Position numbers and translations under genes: made by a program. This document shows positions 8,736 to 18,336 of a stretch of 64,000 nt of DNA, in pieces (the stretch's first letter is position 1; each line of letters opens with the position of its first letter). Source of the DNA: Pseudo-nitzschia pungens (lineage: Eukaryota > Bacillariophyta > Bacillariophyceae > Bacillariales > Bacillariaceae); NCBI GenBank assembly GCA_037355855.1, contig CM074765.1:372001-436000 (forward strand), in the 5' to 3' direction. The notes beneath the pieces are model-generated. The model saw only the letters and a program-made list of their open reading frames with translations. It was not told where the DNA came from and ran no database searches.

Positions 8736-11491
8736 ACAATGGAGTCTCCCTCTGGTGTGGAAGGGGCTCCCTCTGGTGAAGCGGGGACTCCCTCTGGTGA
8801 GGAAGAGACTCCCTCTGGAGGAGAGGGGGCGACATTCGGCGAGGGAGGAGGAGAGTCTCCCTCTGGCGAGGAGGAGGAGCCTCCCGTTAGCGAGGTAGTA
8901 GCGGACGAGAAGGGACCGGTATCCAAAGGAATCTCCCTCTCATCCACGGAAGGCGGAAGTGAAGTGGGTGCAAACGGGACCAGGTCGGGCGCGAAAGGAA
9001 CTAGGTCGGGTGCAGTATCGACATCAGGGTGACGGTCAGTATTGGAAAGGACAAGTGAGTTCCAAACGGCGTCGGTGAATTCTCCGTTAGAGAAGACAGT
9101 TGAGTAAGTGTCATCGAAAACCACGTGATATTGAGGGGTAATTTTACCAGTGTCGGGGTTCAGGACCATATGAACTGTGGTGGAGTGGTGCCGACTAACC
9201 CCAAGGTAAACGCCTTGTCTACTCCTCCGTTCCCATTTCGGGATCTTCTTGCCATCCTGAAGTCTAGGATCAAGCACATAAACTGGACAGCCGAAGACAT
9301 GAAGGCGCTGAAGATGTGCATGGTGGCGAAAGCTAGTTCCCGTAAACAGTTCAAAAGGTGCCAGTCGAAGGTCCTGACGCGGCGTATGATTCCAGAGATA
9401 GACTGCATGATCCACCGCGAAAGGCCACAAATTGGCTTGTGCTTGCTGAGGCCAGTGAACGGCAAAGTGGAGCAGCATAGCCCGGGCCATGTAGAAAATA
9501 GTCTGAATACTGCGCTCTGCCCTATTCTGGTGATGCGCGCCGACTCCAGAGAGGAACCGACGTTGACCCTTGAGGGCACAGTCGGTCGTCCAGTCTGTGG
9601 AGTGAAAGGGGTTGTTGTCGGCGGCATATTCCTGGACCGACACGCCATGCTCGGAGCAGAAGCGCTCAAAGGTGCGTTTCGATTCAACTGTTTCTGCAGC
9701 AGTAGTCGTGCATTGATGTGTGTGGTGGACCAGGCGTGTGGCATGGTCCACGAAGAGGGCACCGCAGGTATACTGATGGTGTTCCCTCTCCTTCCCATAA
9801 GTGTCGGGAAGTCTACCTCTGACCGAACTTTGATAGAGGTCAACAGAGACTCTCTGACCAGGATCGACAATGTTTAAGGAGGATTTGCCCGCATTTGCGT
9901 GAACCGTTTGAGTGCGTTGAGATGGCGGAGTGGTTCGTTTTTGCTTGGCGTACTGGCAAGCCTCGCATACTGGCACTTGACAGTGTGAACTCTTTGCATT
10001 CACCGGCTTAATTATTCGAGTCTTGTTGAAGTGTGCTTTCGCTAACAGCGATTGGACATGGCCGAAATTGATATGCCCCAACCGATTGTGCCACAAAAGT
10101 AGTTCCTGCTGTGCATCAGTTAAATTCCAATTTGCTTTATCTAGAATGGAGGAACTCGCGTGGTCAATGGTGGTGGGAAGCGCTGACGTGCCAAGGTACC
10201 CAAATGAGGCAGCCTTGTCGATTGCTGGGAAGGCATGGGAACACAAGTAGCGAGCGAAATTAACAAGCCGATCGCTAACCGGCGAGTGCTTGGTTGAGCG
10301 ATGGGGAGGCGCCGGATGAAGTGCGCGATGAGTTAGCATTACCGGGAGGTTGCTTCCTCGTTCGAATGGAAATCGGAGGATCGTTCCGTCGTGAAGTTGA
10401 AGTGCTGCACCAGCAGTGTCGACTGTAAGTGAGCATTCAGCGCCAGATATGGAGTGATGGTAGTCAATGTAACCTTGAGGTGAAAACAGCCTAACTGTTG
10501 CCTCTGGGATCAGGTAGGCCTCAGTCTCGATTGGTGCTCGTACACCGTTGACGTCTTCTATGTCCCAACTGATTACTCCTACTCCAGCAACTTTAGCGAC
10601 AGTCCCTGTTAAACCCGTGATGCTCGGAGCATCCGGTGAGGTTGGGGACTGGAGAAAGTCGGTTGCGAGTGGAGTAATGGAGCTGGAAGCGCCAGTGTCG
10701 ATGACTATAGGTGGTTCACCTTGCTTGATGGAGGCATAGATGACTGGATCGTTTAGTGGCATTTCAAAGGACGGTAGGTACGATCGAATGCTTGCTTGCA
10801 GGGTCCGAGCTTGGAGAAGGATCATGGTATACTGAGGGCAATGATTATGGAGGCGCTGATATCTCTGTGGTATCCGGAACGTTGTAGTGTCTCGAACTCG
10901 CCGATAGTGTTGAAGTGCATCTATCGTGTTCATGAAGGACTGTAGCTCCTGTTTCGTAAAGGAGTTTGTTGCTATTGAAGGTAAGCTGTTATCGGTAGGG
11001 GGTTCTGGTCGGTCAGGTTCAGCGGCGTGTAGTTCGGTCTCGAAATAGGAGTTTAGGTATCGTCGATTGCGAGCAAGACCCGGCGCCATGCTGCTCGTGG
11101 GTGATAGGAGATAATTGATACCTCGCTTTTGAGTGTGGATGATTCCATGGTTAGTTTGCGCATAGGAGTGGAGTTTACGAACTCTGTGGCTGCGGCATTT
11201 ACGATAGTTCTGGGTTCTAGGTTTGGATTTAAGGGGTGACGTTGCCAGGTCGCGAAGGGTGTGGTTTCCGGCTTGAAGAAGATACAGTGGGAAGAATATA
11301 GCGATGACGATGGGGTAGATCCATTCTGGTTTGATCCAATGTTGTATGGGGTCAAGTAAGTACCCAAACAGCATGTTGGTCAGGACGGTTACCCCTCGCC
11401 GAAGGAAAAAGGGAATGATGAGCGCGTCGATTGCGCTGAGGTAGTGCCAGAGCATTACCCACTGTTTCCACCAAATACCACACCATGTCTG
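8736..11491 (-). pseudogene. pol: Copia pol, first part: protease and integrase, cut by the nested element
   Basis: This is in the same frame as gag, right after its TGA; the first Met is at 11455. The order seen is: two hydrophobic segments (about residues 8-60 from that Met), protease with DTGASSS near residue 252, an HHCC zinc region (HNRLGH ... CEACQYAK, about 455-500), and an integrase core with VDLYQ, AADNNPF and QNRAE giving the D-D-E triad. A proline/serine/glycine linker with PEG repeats follows and is cut by the nested element at 8736-8740. The frame runs on a few codons into the nested LTR and stops at 8708. Across the insertion the frame rejoins exactly when one copy of the 5-bp target is removed, so pol was intact at this point before the insertion. 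Confidence 0.9.
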
Positions 11492-13309
11492 TCACAAGTT
11501 TTCCATCTTTTCATTGCAATGTTGAAGAATTGCTAGGAGTTGCAGTCGTTGAACTGCCGGGTCAGCCTTATCGTCGTAGTACATTGCGGTTGGACTTGTC
11601 ATTGTGGTGTTGGCAAGGGACGCAGCGCTTGAGATCTGTGTCGGGACTCCAAGTTGAGTGAGGTTCACAGTGGGTGTGGGGGGACTGAGCACGCTTCCGT
11701 TGCTCGGTATCCCACTGCTTGGCGTTTCGTCTGGGACCCATCTCCCATTGATTCCTAGATTGTAGTCATAGGTGTGTGGCTTCCCGTCAATTACCCGTTT
11801 TCCACCTTCGTGTTGTTCTGGTGGTCTCCACTTATACGGAACTCTTCTTTGTTTGGTTCCGTTTGGGTGCTGTGCTCGGTTTCGTTTGATCCTTTCAGGG
11901 TCCTTAGGCTTAGGGCAGTCCTTAACCATGTGGTCTTCTTCACCGCAGTTGAAGCAGACTCCATTTCTCCAGGATTGTCGTACTGGGACGCTGTCAACTG
12001 GTTGGCAAAAGTCAGTGGGCTGGTTTAGTATGGTGTTGTTGCTAGTTTGCTGAGCGTTGGCAACGAAAGAGGCTTTGCTTGGTGCCTTCTGCAGGACCTC
12101 GTCCCACTTGCCATCCTTGGCAAGGTCCTTGTATGCTACATTCGCATACTCCAGGATATACTTAGCGGATGTCATATCATTCGTGAGTACCTGCGCTCCA
12201 CTGTTGCGCATGGCATCTGGATAGGACGGATTCAGTGAGGTGTGGATGGCTGCTGCCTTTCTTTGGTCCTCTAGGACTTCAAATTGCTTATTGAAATCGT
12301 CCACACTGGTGGTGGTGAAGACACGGAGTAGGTTGCTGACTGAGTCGTCAGGGAGGTCTCCACCATGCTTTAGTTCCTTGATACTGTTGAAGATTGCCTT
12401 GAAGATGGTGACGACTTTGGTGATGTCCTCGCCCTTACAGTCCGTTCTGATCTTGTATGTCTCGAGAATATGAGTTAGGGCTTTGAGGCTAGCTTCACCG
12501 GTTGTACTAACTTCGTCGAGCAGGAGTTTCAAGAATAGGGGTCCTCCCTGTTCAGTTGGGGGAAACTCCATCCATTTGGAGTGGATGGTGCTGTAGAGCT
12601 CCTTTTCGACGTTCTTCTCGTAGTAGGCAAAGGACCAGGTGAGGTTCTCCTGCATCAAGTGTTCGTCTGGGACGAATTCAGCATAGTATCTGGATGATCT
12701 AGCGACTTGGTCGGGAGTGACCTGTAGGTAGTTTTGGAATAGGTTGTACTTGACTGGCTGTCCTTCGCTGTCGACCTTGAGTCTTCCATATTGTTCATTG
12801 TTTGGCGATTCATCGAATGCCTGTTCTTCTGGAATGATGATGTCGAAGACGTCTAGGAGATCATATTTGGCGAGGTTTCTGCGATTCTCGTCGAGGAGCT
12901 TGCTGATGGAATGAGTGTTGGTTAGTTTCTCTGGGTCATTTTTGGAGATCGTGATAGAGTGGAAAGGTTGTTGTTGCTTGGATTCGATTCGTTTGAGTAG
13001 ATCCATCTTATCGCTTTCTTTGAGGCCTCGTCTATAGGCTTTGGTGTAGAGAGCTGAGGTGGCGGTTTTCTTGGTGGCCCGTGCGGCGATTTGAATTTCG
13101 ATTCCATTCAGCACGTACTTTGGACTATCCTTATTGGTTTCTTCGGTCGACATGGTTTGGTTCGAGTCTCGGACGGGTCTTCGGTTTTCTTCGAAAATAA
13201 TCTCTTCTTCGTATCGGTATGTAAATGAATCTAGTTGTTCAGGGTTGGTCGTTAGTTCTGTCTGTTCGGGCGACGATGGAGTGGGTTGTAGTTCCTCTGT
13301 TGTTTCCAT
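11492..13309 (-). CDS. gag: Copia Gag with CCHC zinc knuckle
   Basis: 605 residues from ATG at 13309 to TGA at 11492-11494. Gag packages the element's RNA into cytoplasmic particles. A CCHC zinc knuckle (CFNCGEEDHMVKDC, spacing C-x2-C-x4-H-x4-C) lies near residues 449-462, and the long alpha-helical region before it fits the UBN2/gag-polypeptide type of copia capsid. It is long for copia Gag. The stop is a lone TGA. The same frame remains open for 12 more codons to the first Met of pol and then right through pol, so Gag-Pol would be made by reading through UGA-CAG. The reading frame is intact, as expected for a recently mobile copy. Confidence 0.9.
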   Translation of the reverse strand: METTEELQPTPSSPEQTELTTNPEQLDSFTYRYEEEIIFEENRRPVRDSNQTMSTEETNKDSPKYVLNGIEIQIAARATKKTATSALYTKAYRRGLKESDKMDLLKRIESKQQQPFHSITISKNDPEKLTNTHSISKLLDENRRNLAKYDLLDVFDIIIPEEQAFDESPNNEQYGRLKVDSEGQPVKYNLFQNYLQVTPDQVARSSRYYAEFVPDEHLMQENLTWSFAYYEKNVEKELYSTIHSKWMEFPPTEQGGPLFLKLLLDEVSTTGEASLKALTHILETYKIRTDCKGEDITKVVTIFKAIFNSIKELKHGGDLPDDSVSNLLRVFTTTSVDDFNKQFEVLEDQRKAAAIHTSLNPSYPDAMRNSGAQVLTNDMTSAKYILEYANVAYKDLAKDGKWDEVLQKAPSKASFVANAQQTSNNTILNQPTDFCQPVDSVPVRQSWRNGVCFNCGEEDHMVKDCPKPKDPERIKRNRAQHPNGTKQRRVPYKWRPPEQHEGGKRVIDGKPHTYDYNLGINGRWVPDETPSSGIPSNGSVLSPPTPTVNLTQLGVPTQISSAASLANTTMTSPTAMYYDDKADPAVQRLQLLAILQHCNEKMENL

Positions 13310-13366
13310 TCGCTTGGTTACTGTTGTTTAGGTTGTCGGTGTTTTAGGGAGGTATCATTAAGGAGT

Positions 13367-13384
13367 TGTACTTGGGCTCATAAC
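13367..13384 (-). promoter_or_regulatory. Primer-binding site matching the initiator tRNA-Met anticodon arm
   Basis: The plus strand reads ACTTGGGCTCATAAC and abuts the 5' LTR. GGGCTCATAAC is the eukaryotic initiator tRNA-Met anticodon arm from position 29 to 39, with anticodon CAT. Drosophila copia and yeast Ty5 are known to prime from such a half-tRNA, not from the tRNA 3' CCA end. I have not seen this organism's own initiator tRNA, so the outer stem bases are unverified. Confidence 0.75.
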
Positions 13385-13596
13385 CACTCGTAATAACTCT
13401 ACGCGAGATTGTGCAGTGAGCATTAAAGGTTGATAACAAAGAGATTTCTTATATTATGAGATACAGTGTACCACATTGGTACGTGCGATTTTGTTTCTGT
13501 TAAGCTTTGCCCATGCGTTCTCGAGGATATGCTAGTTTTACTTCAACTCCGTCATTCCCGTGTGGAATGTTCTTTTCAGTCACGACTCATCTGATT
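13385..13596 (-). repeat. 5' LTR of the Copia element
   Basis: 212 bp, identical to 4330-4541. Read on the minus strand it begins AATCAGATGAG and ends TTACGAGTG, so it lacks the canonical TG...CA ends. Target duplication CTCCG follows at 13597-13601. As the 5' LTR it should contain the element's promoter and RNA start. Confidence 0.95.
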
Positions 13597-13728
13597 CTCC
13601 GGAAAGAAATACAGTATATCAACATGGGTCACATGGGTCAGAGCACCGAAATCCAAAATGTCAACAAGGGTGGTTTCCGGAAAGAAATATTTCAACATGG
13701 GTCAGAGAACCGATATTAATGTTTTTTT

Positions 13729-13949
13729 CGAATATCAAAGAAATGAATTTCATCAGAACCCAACCGCTGCATTCGAGATTCCAAAAATTTCTTTCCCCAC
13801 AATTCGAAAGGTCCACAACCAACAACCCGAATATCAAAGAAATGAATTTCATCAGAACCCATCACATCTGAATTTAGAACCGCTGCCTTCGAAATTCCAA
13901 AAATATATTATTTTTTCCTCACAATTCGAAAGGTCCACAACCAACAACC
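13729..13949. repeat. Tandem duplication of about 100-120 bp
   Basis: CGAATATCAAAGAAATGAAT...AAAGGTCCACAACCAACAAC occurs at 13729-13827 and again at 13828-13949. The second copy has about 20 extra bases (CATCACATCTGAATTTAGAA region). No gene is apparent. Confidence 0.85.
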
Positions 13950-14537
13950 TTTCTCTTCTGTTTTTAATGGAAGGCTATATCAACTTGATCAAAGAATTCT
14001 ATGTGAAAGCCCTTTCCAAAATTATTCTTCATTTAAATAACGATTCGAACGCTTCGCAGTACTCTTTATTGAACCCGGATTCGCTTCATTAAAATTACTT
14101 ACAAAACTCATGTCTTACTACCTATCTGTGCCGGTGATAGCTTTGTACTTCCTAAACGAAGTAAGACGAGTTTGAGGCTTATTCTTCTCCACCGGTATTA
14201 ATTGTGTACGGTTCTGGGTAATTTTTCCGAAGAAGTTTCATAAAGCATAATTCGATAATCCATCAATTAATCCAACATACCGGTACCGTAAACCTTACGG
14301 TAAAAATCTTAAGACTACTCTCAATCAATACGTTTACCCACAGTAAGCTGCTTCGTATGATTCCTTCGGTTGTATCGTACCCTACGATAACACCCGTACT
14401 AGCCTTACGTCTACGTTCGTACCGGTACGGTAGAGCCCTAACTTACTATGTACATGAGGGATATTCACAATTAACAGCGGCAAAAGCCGACAAGCGACAA
14501 GCAGGATAAGATCTTACGTACAAGTAACCTTACCGCT
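13950..14537. other. Intergenic, nothing coding seen
   Basis: AT-rich, then GTAAG/TACCGG-word-rich DNA with no supported gene. Confidence 0.5.
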
Positions 14538-14630
14538 GTTGAGTAAGGTTTTATACTTTGATATCTCGGTAATACACAACGTGGCAGGTTCTGAGGTTCG
14601 AGTCCTCAGTGCGTTAAATATTATCTAACA
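14538..14630 (+). repeat. 93-bp repeat with tRNA-like T arm, copy 1
   Basis: It differs from 14846-14938 by one base. It contains TGAGGTTCGAGTCCTCA: a perfect 5-bp stem with a TTCGAGT loop, the T arm and B-box promoter of tRNA genes. No matching acceptor stem or D arm can be found, so it is not a functional tRNA as read. A further B-box-like GGGTTCGAGACCC follows at 14646-14658. It is possibly a tRNA-derived SINE fragment or a decayed tRNA. Confidence 0.6.
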
Positions 14631-14845
14631 TGGTAACGTGACTAGGGTTCGAGACCCAGCACGGAAAACCCTTTGTACTAAGATGAGATCGACCGGGTAC
14701 ATCACCGGTATAAGAAATGGAATGTGATGGGGTCTGCATGTACAGCGTGAACTTTGCACGTGGGAAAAGCATGAGGCTCAAGGGTCATTTTCTTATTGTT
14801 GGGGTTGGGGTTGTTGTTGTTGGGGTTGGGGTTGTTGGGGAGTGT

Positions 14846-14938
14846 GTTGAGTAAGGTTTTATACTTTGATATCTCGATAATACACAACGTGGCAGGTTCT
14901 GAGGTTCGAGTCCTCAGTGCGTTAAATATTATCTAACA
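14846..14938 (+). repeat. 93-bp repeat with tRNA-like T arm, copy 2
   Basis: One mismatch to 14538-14630 (TCTCGATAAT against TCTCGGTAAT). The 215-bp spacer between the copies ends in a GGGGTTG-rich tract (14798-14841). Confidence 0.6.
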
Positions 14939-15037
14939 ACCGCGACAAAAACAACATAGCGGTAGAATACACATTAATACGTGTACCAAGCAAGACGAAA
15001 CGAAACGAAACGAAACGAAACGAATCGAATCGAAACA

Positions 15038-16381
15038 ATGCAGATACTGGCAACAAACGTTCCGAACAACGACGGCGCAGATGAAAAAACCAATGGAGAC
15101 TCCACAACATGCAACAAAGATGGCTCTACCGTTGTCTCAATCTCAATCTCAATATCGGCATCCGCATCCGCATCCGCATCCACATCGGCATCGGCATCGG
15201 CATCGGCATCGGCAGTTGTGTCTTCCCCGTCGATTCGTCGCAGGCGGCGGTGGCGGAGAAATCCTAACGTCTCGAGCAAGAGGGTGAAAGCGCTGGTCGC
15301 GATAGCTTGCGTGCTGCTTTTGATGCATTCCTGCGGTTGCGTCGAGGCCATCAAGATGCGCGGATCGTCCGGGAGGATCGCATTCCCGTTCGTTGCTCGT
15401 CGCCGTCGCGTTGGTATTCGTCAACATGAAAATGAACATCAACATGAACATGAACATGAACATGAACATAAATGCAAACATCAACCCGAACAGAACCCGG
15501 AACGCCCCCCCAATCCAACAGCGGATCGGGCGGAATCTTGTCCATCGGCAGCACACGAGCAGCTTTCGAACAAACCGAGCGTCGCGACGAGTTTTCTCGA
15601 CAATCTGTTCCAAAAGGGTTCCTACGACCGAAAGGAGGCAGTTTTTGTGGTGGCTGCCGCTGCCATCATTGGGCTCAACACGGGATTCCTCAATGGCTTG
15701 ACAATGTCCGCGGCGCTCTTGGAAGCGACAAAGTCCGATTCCTACTACATCGGAACCAACTCCTCCCCGGGGGCGCCGCTCAACCCGTCAACGGAAATGA
15801 TTGCCGGGACCGCCGGGTCGGTGACGAAAATGGCACTGACGGTGACCGATTGGTCCCGAAAATCCTCCGTCTTCTGGTATACATTGGGATTGGTCGGGTC
15901 CTACATCGGGGGGGCGTGCCTGGCGGGGTTCCTCAACCCAGGGGCGCAGAAACACGTCATCGAGCCCCTCTACGGACCGACCTTTGCGATCGCCGGGGTC
16001 TTTCTGTCCGTGGCGGCGATGCCGGCCGGGACAAGGATGCCCTCGCGGTTCGTGTTTTTCCTGGCAACGGCGTCTCTCGGGGTCCAGAACGGGATCGCCT
16101 CTATCTACAGCGCCAACCTCATCCGGTGCACCATGACGGGGGTGACGACCGACCTCGGCCTGTCCATCGGCCGGTGCCTGAGGGGAGACTTCGAGAACCT
16201 CTCCAAGGGGATGCTGCTGAGCGGGATCGTTGTCTGCTTTTGGATCGGCGGGATCCTGGCAGCCCCGAGCGTTGCCCGATGGGGGCACCACGCACTGCTG
16301 ATCAACGCGGGCGTCTTTTTCGCCCTGGGAATCCTGTGCACCGTGTGCGGTACCGGTAACTCACCCCGGAACTCGGTGTGA
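15038..16381 (+). CDS. DUF1275 (YoaK-like) membrane protein with low-complexity N terminus
   Basis: About 447 residues from the ATG at 15038 (context GAAACAATGCAG) to TGA 16379-16381. The N-terminal third is low-complexity: a (SISASA)n run near 15135-15215 and an (EHEHQH)n run near 15420-15480, with a basic hydrophobic segment between them (ALVAIACVLLLMHSCG). The C-terminal part has six or so hydrophobic helices and the DUF1275 hallmarks: NTGFLNGLTM in the first helix and LGVQNG followed by TMTGVTTDLGLSIG. The family is found in bacteria and some algae; its substrate is not established. An in-frame upstream ATG would add 19 repeat-derived residues, so I prefer 15038. After the stop the same frame stays open and encodes an EF-hand-like loop; see findings. 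Confidence 0.85.
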   Translation: MQILATNVPNNDGADEKTNGDSTTCNKDGSTVVSISISISASASASASTSASASASASAVVSSPSIRRRRRWRRNPNVSSKRVKALVAIACVLLLMHSCGCVEAIKMRGSSGRIAFPFVARRRRVGIRQHENEHQHEHEHEHEHKCKHQPEQNPERPPNPTADRAESCPSAAHEQLSNKPSVATSFLDNLFQKGSYDRKEAVFVVAAAAIIGLNTGFLNGLTMSAALLEATKSDSYYIGTNSSPGAPLNPSTEMIAGTAGSVTKMALTVTDWSRKSSVFWYTLGLVGSYIGGACLAGFLNPGAQKHVIEPLYGPTFAIAGVFLSVAAMPAGTRMPSRFVFFLATASLGVQNGIASIYSANLIRCTMTGVTTDLGLSIGRCLRGDFENLSKGMLLSGIVVCFWIGGILAAPSVARWGHHALLINAGVFFALGILCTVCGTGNSPRNSV

Positions 16382-18336
16382 CGCTGCGCTGCGCCAGGCC
16401 CCGACGGGGCGGTGGCGGTGGAGGGAGGTTCCGAAGCACCCGGATCCGAACCGAACCGCGACGGAAGCGTGACACGGGAGGAATTTGAACTGTGCGACAT
16501 CTTCGACGAGCTGGCCGGGATCGCGGCCCCCGACGACAAAACACGAAGTCGGCACCGGTGGCCCGTAGTTTGTCGGACGATTTCGGTACCTCTCCCTCAT
16601 AAAAACGGAGGGAATTGGAAGTGAGGAAGAAATAACGATGATGACAATGAAATCTGGAATACGATTTACCGTACTTGAAATGTTTTCGCGACTTGCTACG
16701 GTAAATCTTACTCGTACCGTAGTCCTCAGGACAGAAGAATGAAGCCACATCGACTCATTCGACTCAGGTGATCTCGAGGTTTAAGTGACTTTGTCGACGG
16801 ATAATCTTACGATAAGGTTCCCTTAAGTAAAAGAATATTGATAACCTCCCCCCATTGGAAGCAACGTTCAACTGGATACAAAGTACGAAATTATACCCGC
16901 CGGAACGATCTTTTTACTATGAATAATTACTGTTTTCCAATCGAAAATACCGGTATGCAAAATACGACTGACCTTAGTACTTCTTCATTTCTTTAATGGA
17001 TTTTGATTCATTCAACTACATATTCTTGTTTCACTTAACGACTTTTGACAAATAGGATTGAAATATTCCGGTAGGTTTCGTGTACCTGTAACATGCACCT
17101 GTTCCACTGGTACCCACGTACAACACCACATGTACTCCTTTTGCCCTTCTCTGTAAGTCGAACCTTTTTCATGTCGAGAACTTTTTCATCACTGAAATAT
17201 TATTATTATTATTATTGTTTTTATTTGTGACATATTCGACAGTGTTCATTTGCAGGGAAGAAAGAAGTAAGATCTTATTGGGAAACCATGATGAAAGAAC
17301 ACTATTCGTAGTTGCGTAAGAAGTCTCACAATGAAGTCGAAAAGATAAAATTCTCCTTTCACAATCTTTATGAGGTCGGCACAATCTTGATGAGATCAAA
17401 TAATATCAGAGAGGGAGTGTTTTTTAAATAACTCCAGTTAAAATTCTGCTGTTCAACCTTTCGTCATTATACGCGACCTCGTTACATTAAAAATTGTCAT
17501 AAGTTTTTTTTAGTAGAACCTTACTGTCCTTATTTATCAACTACAGTATACGTGGATATTTTTGCAAATGTTGTTGAAGAAGCGAACTCTTAAGGGAAAA
17601 AAAACCTTCTCCTCTTATCAGGCCCTTCGTTCAGACGAACTAAGAGAGCGTTAATTAGTTTTGACCGGTTCTTTCGTCAGTCGTTCCTATGCATTTCATT
17701 CCTCATCATTTCTTCATTTTCTATCGCGGCATTATCTGGAATGCATGAAAGTTTGAAAATAATGGTAGCACCATAACTTTTTCCCATTATTATCCATTAT
17801 ATACGGTACCGTACCGGTGGATATCTATTCTACTATTCTGTCTACAATTATTTGTTGTTTGATGAAAGATATTATTGGACGCGGACACATTCTCCATTCT
17901 CTTTCGCTCGTTCTACATTCCTTTACCTCATACTCCTACCGATAGAAGCTTCAGTGTTTGGTTGATCATACAGGATATCATACGGTTGTGGTCGAGACGA
18001 GACGGTCGATAACTTCAGGACAATCGTGGAGGTACGCTTAGAGCTTTCGAGGAAGTTTCCATCCTTCTTTTCATTCTAGTTTGAGTGCATTCTTTTCCGA
18101 TTCTTAACCTAACAAATTCACCCGCCACAAAGTGTTTTGCAGAAAACGATCGATCTTATTTGTTTCCCTTGATTACAATCAGTGCCAGCCCCTGCACTCG
18201 TCTACAAACAAAACGCATTGCGTTATTCAACGTCTCTTCGATTTGTGTTGAGACGATAACCCACCGCTCGGTTTCCACGTATACCTGAAGCAACAATAAC
18301 ACCGACAGATTCGGCCTTATCAATCGCGCCATTCAA
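16382..18336. other. Intergenic; possible extra exon of the DUF1275 gene at 16398-16560
   Basis: The first 240 bases are GC-rich and coding-like (in frame with the preceding gene); the remainder is AT-rich with no supported gene. GTACCGGTA-type words occur at 17803-17820. Confidence 0.5.

Larger units (their letters stand above)
4330..13596 (-). mobile_element. Ty1/copia LTR retrotransposon with a nested insertion
   Basis: The element is bounded by two 212-bp direct repeats (4330-4541 and 13385-13596) that I read as identical at every position, and by the 5-bp duplication CTCCG (4325-4329 and 13597-13601). Genes read on the minus strand in the copia order: Gag with zinc knuckle, then protease, integrase, reverse transcriptase and RNase H. 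A primer-binding site abuts the 5' LTR and a purine tract abuts the 3' LTR. Without the nested element (6590-8735 plus one target copy) the element is about 7.1 kb, longer than a typical copia. Identical LTRs imply a very recent insertion, yet pol carries a nonsense codon and the nested insertion. The LTR ends are not the usual TG/CA. It resembles the diatom Copia (CoDi) lineage, but I cannot assign the clade without a tree. Confidence 0.95.

Noticed and set aside
14798..14841. GGGGTTGGGGTTG tract, telomere-like
   Set aside because: It lacks the TTAGGG-type unit, is short and lies inside a repeat spacer; treated as a simple repeat.
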